Made by a program: the position numbers and the translations under genes
Assembly: GCF_015689335.1 (NCBI RefSeq)
Contig: NZ_CP065053.1
Coordinates: 2,666,001 to 2,730,000, forward strand
Source of the DNA: Massilia antarctica
Lineage (GTDB): Bacteria > Pseudomonadota > Gammaproteobacteria > Burkholderiales > Burkholderiaceae_D
Length of the DNA stretch: 64,000 nt
Reading direction: 5' to 3'
Shown here: one piece after another, positions 62,818-64,000 of the stretch
How the letters are laid out: every line of letters begins with the position of its first letter
How positions within the stretch are numbered: the stretch's first letter is position 1
Notes under the pieces: model-generated
Databases searched by the model: none
Told to the model about the DNA's origin: nothing
Seen by the model: the letters and a program-made list of their open reading frames with translations, nothing else

Positions 62818-64000
62818 TGTGGCCCCCGCAGGTTCGCGTGCGCACGCGGCGGCTCGATCGTCATCACCGCCGGCAGCGCCGGAAAGCGCTCCTGGATCGC
62901 GCGCAATCCCTCGATGTACTGCGCCTTGTCGGCGATGGCGACGGTGAGCACCTGGCGCGCGAACAGGCGCGCGACAAAAGCGGCAATCGCCTCCGATGCC
63001 TGTGCCTGCGCGCGCAGGAAGTCGAGCACGCGGTTCTTGACCACCCGGCCGCGGTTGACCTGTGACAGCACGTTCAAAAAGTACGGTTCGAGGCGTTCCA
63101 GCTTGGACAGGTCGCCGGCGCTTGCGCTGGCGAGCCAGCCGCTGACGAACAGCTGCATGTTGGCGGACGGATGCTGGCTAAGTTTGAGCATGTATTCGGT
63201 GACGTCGGCGACGTCGAAATGGGTCGTGAGCATGGTGCGCCCGAAGCGCTGGACCTCGGGATCGAGGTGGTCGCACAGGCTTACCAGCAGGGACGGATTC
63301 CAGTCTTCGCTGCCGCATTGCTTGCTGAAGAACTCGCGCGCGAAAGCGCGAGTATCGTCCCACGTGCTGTCGAGCAGGCGCAGCGCCGCTTCCATCTGGG
63401 TGCGCACCAGGGCTGCGTGTTCGGTAAAGGCCGCGCAGGCCCAGCGCCGCACGCTGGCGTTTTCGTTATGGCCGAACTGCGCCCACTCGGCCACGCTGAA
63501 CTGCGTGTTGGCGAAGCGCGGCAGCATCTGGGCACCGAGCAGTTGCGCGCCCTTGCTGCGCGCGGCCAACAGGCGCACCAGCAGCGCGCGGTCGAGGTGG
63601 TCGGCGCCCGAATTGAGCGGTCCGAGGATCCATGCGATCAGGTCCGCATGCACGCCGTCCGCCGGTTCGCTGTGGAAAAGGGTATCGAGCAGCAAAGGCA
63701 GCAGGGTGGCGCGGAACGTGGCGTCGCCTGGCGCGATGCGCTGCAAGGCGCCGTCGATGGCGCGCCGCACGTCCGCATCCGGGTGGGTGCAGAACACGGC
63801 GAACAGCAAGGCTTGACTCGCGAGCATGTGCTCCGGCAGTGCGCTGAACAGCTTGATGCCGACCGCGCGCACACCAGCATCCGCTTCCTGCAGCAGCGCC
63901 GCCAGGGTAGCCGGCGGAATGGCGCCCGCCGGCTCGGCGTGGCGCAGCAGCCATTCGCCGGCGGCGATGCGCACGCTGGCAAGCCGGTGCGAGAGCAGGG
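62814..64000 (-). CDS. Retron-associated HEAT/ARM-repeat protein, N-terminus cut by the window edge
   Basis: The frame is open from TGA at 62814 through base 64000, so at least 395 residues, with the start beyond the window; the internal GTG at 63974 is not the start, because HEAT-like sequence (LLSHRLASVRIAAGEWLL) continues upstream of it. Repeating pairs of helices: AGVRAVGIKLFSALPEHML, HPDADVRRAIDGALQRIAP, NENASVRRWACAAFTEHAAL and LDPEVQRFGRTMLTTHFD. An all-helical scaffold for protein or nucleic-acid contacts. First visible gene of the retron operon. Confidence 0.85.
   Translation of the reverse strand, partial: LLSHRLASVRIAAGEWLLRHAEPAGAIPPATLAALLQEADAGVRAVGIKLFSALPEHMLASQALLFAVFCTHPDADVRRAIDGALQRIAPGDATFRATLLPLLLDTLFHSEPADGVHADLIAWILGPLNSGADHLDRALLVRLLAARSKGAQLLGAQMLPRFANTQFSVAEWAQFGHNENASVRRWACAAFTEHAALVRTQMEAALRLLDSTWDDTRAFAREFFSKQCGSEDWNPSLLVSLCDHLDPEVQRFGRTMLTTHFDVADVTEYMLKLSQHPSANMQLFVSGWLASASAGDLSKLERLEPYFLNVLSQVNRGRVVKNRVLDFLRAQAQASEAIAAFVARLFARQVLTVAIADKAQYIEGLRAIQERFPALPAVMTIEPPRAHANLRGPQ

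Overview
The window is GC-rich, tightly packed betaproteobacterial chromosome. The 16S rRNA at 52277-53806 reads like an Oxalobacteraceae member of the Massilia/Telluria/Duganella group. The apaG, rpe-gph-trpEGDC and rRNA contexts agree with that. No phage, insertion sequence or CRISPR array was recognised.

Layout. 1-6.9 kb: a left-truncated soluble PQQ glucose dehydrogenase (gdhB), a CAP-domain protein, a DUF2058 protein, a GlxA-type regulator with a secreted DJ-1/PfpI protein, and small secreted proteins. 7.0-13.7 kb: a large SF1 helicase with ankyrin repeats and a SWIM-SNF2 helicase, with a 25-residue membrane peptide between them. 13.7-19.8 kb: a DUF4105 operon and several accessory envelope genes; two genes here (a small lipoprotein and an HSL-type hydrolase) carry frameshifts. 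20.1-27.7 kb: two near-identical tRNA-Phe genes, a UbiH-like flavoprotein, dsbC, an iorAB-like molybdenum hydroxylase with a MocA-like cytidylyltransferase, and an M61 peptidase. 27.9-37.1 kb (minus strand): rpe, three unrelated inserted genes, gph, then trpE-trpG-trpD-lysE-trpC behind a trp leader peptide with four Trp codons and an attenuator hairpin. 37.3-45.5 kb: apaG, mltA, an enoyl-CoA hydratase, a MerR regulator with a carotenoid oxygenase, a secreted papain-like protease with a secreted partner, and a DadA-type dehydrogenase under a tandem glycine riboswitch.

45.6-51.9 kb is a full RNA-repair locus: the CARF/sigma-54 activator RtcR runs divergently from a sigma-54 promoter that drives rsr (Ro60), an array of Y-RNA-like and tRNA-like noncoding RNA, rtcB (RNA ligase) and rtcA (RNA cyclase). 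It sits directly upstream of an rrn operon (16S-tRNA Ile-tRNA Ala-23S-5S, 52.3-57.5 kb).

57.7-64.0 kb: an acyltransferase, then the most striking system in the window: a retron. On the minus strand the order is HEAT-repeat protein (cut by the window edge), winged-helix/SWIM protein, msr-msd RNA with 16-bp a1/a2 repeats, and a retron reverse transcriptase with NAxxH, YADD and VTG motifs. This matches the RT + WHSWIM + ARM/HEAT layout called type XIII in published retron typing, as I recall it. The RT here also has a C-terminal membrane segment.
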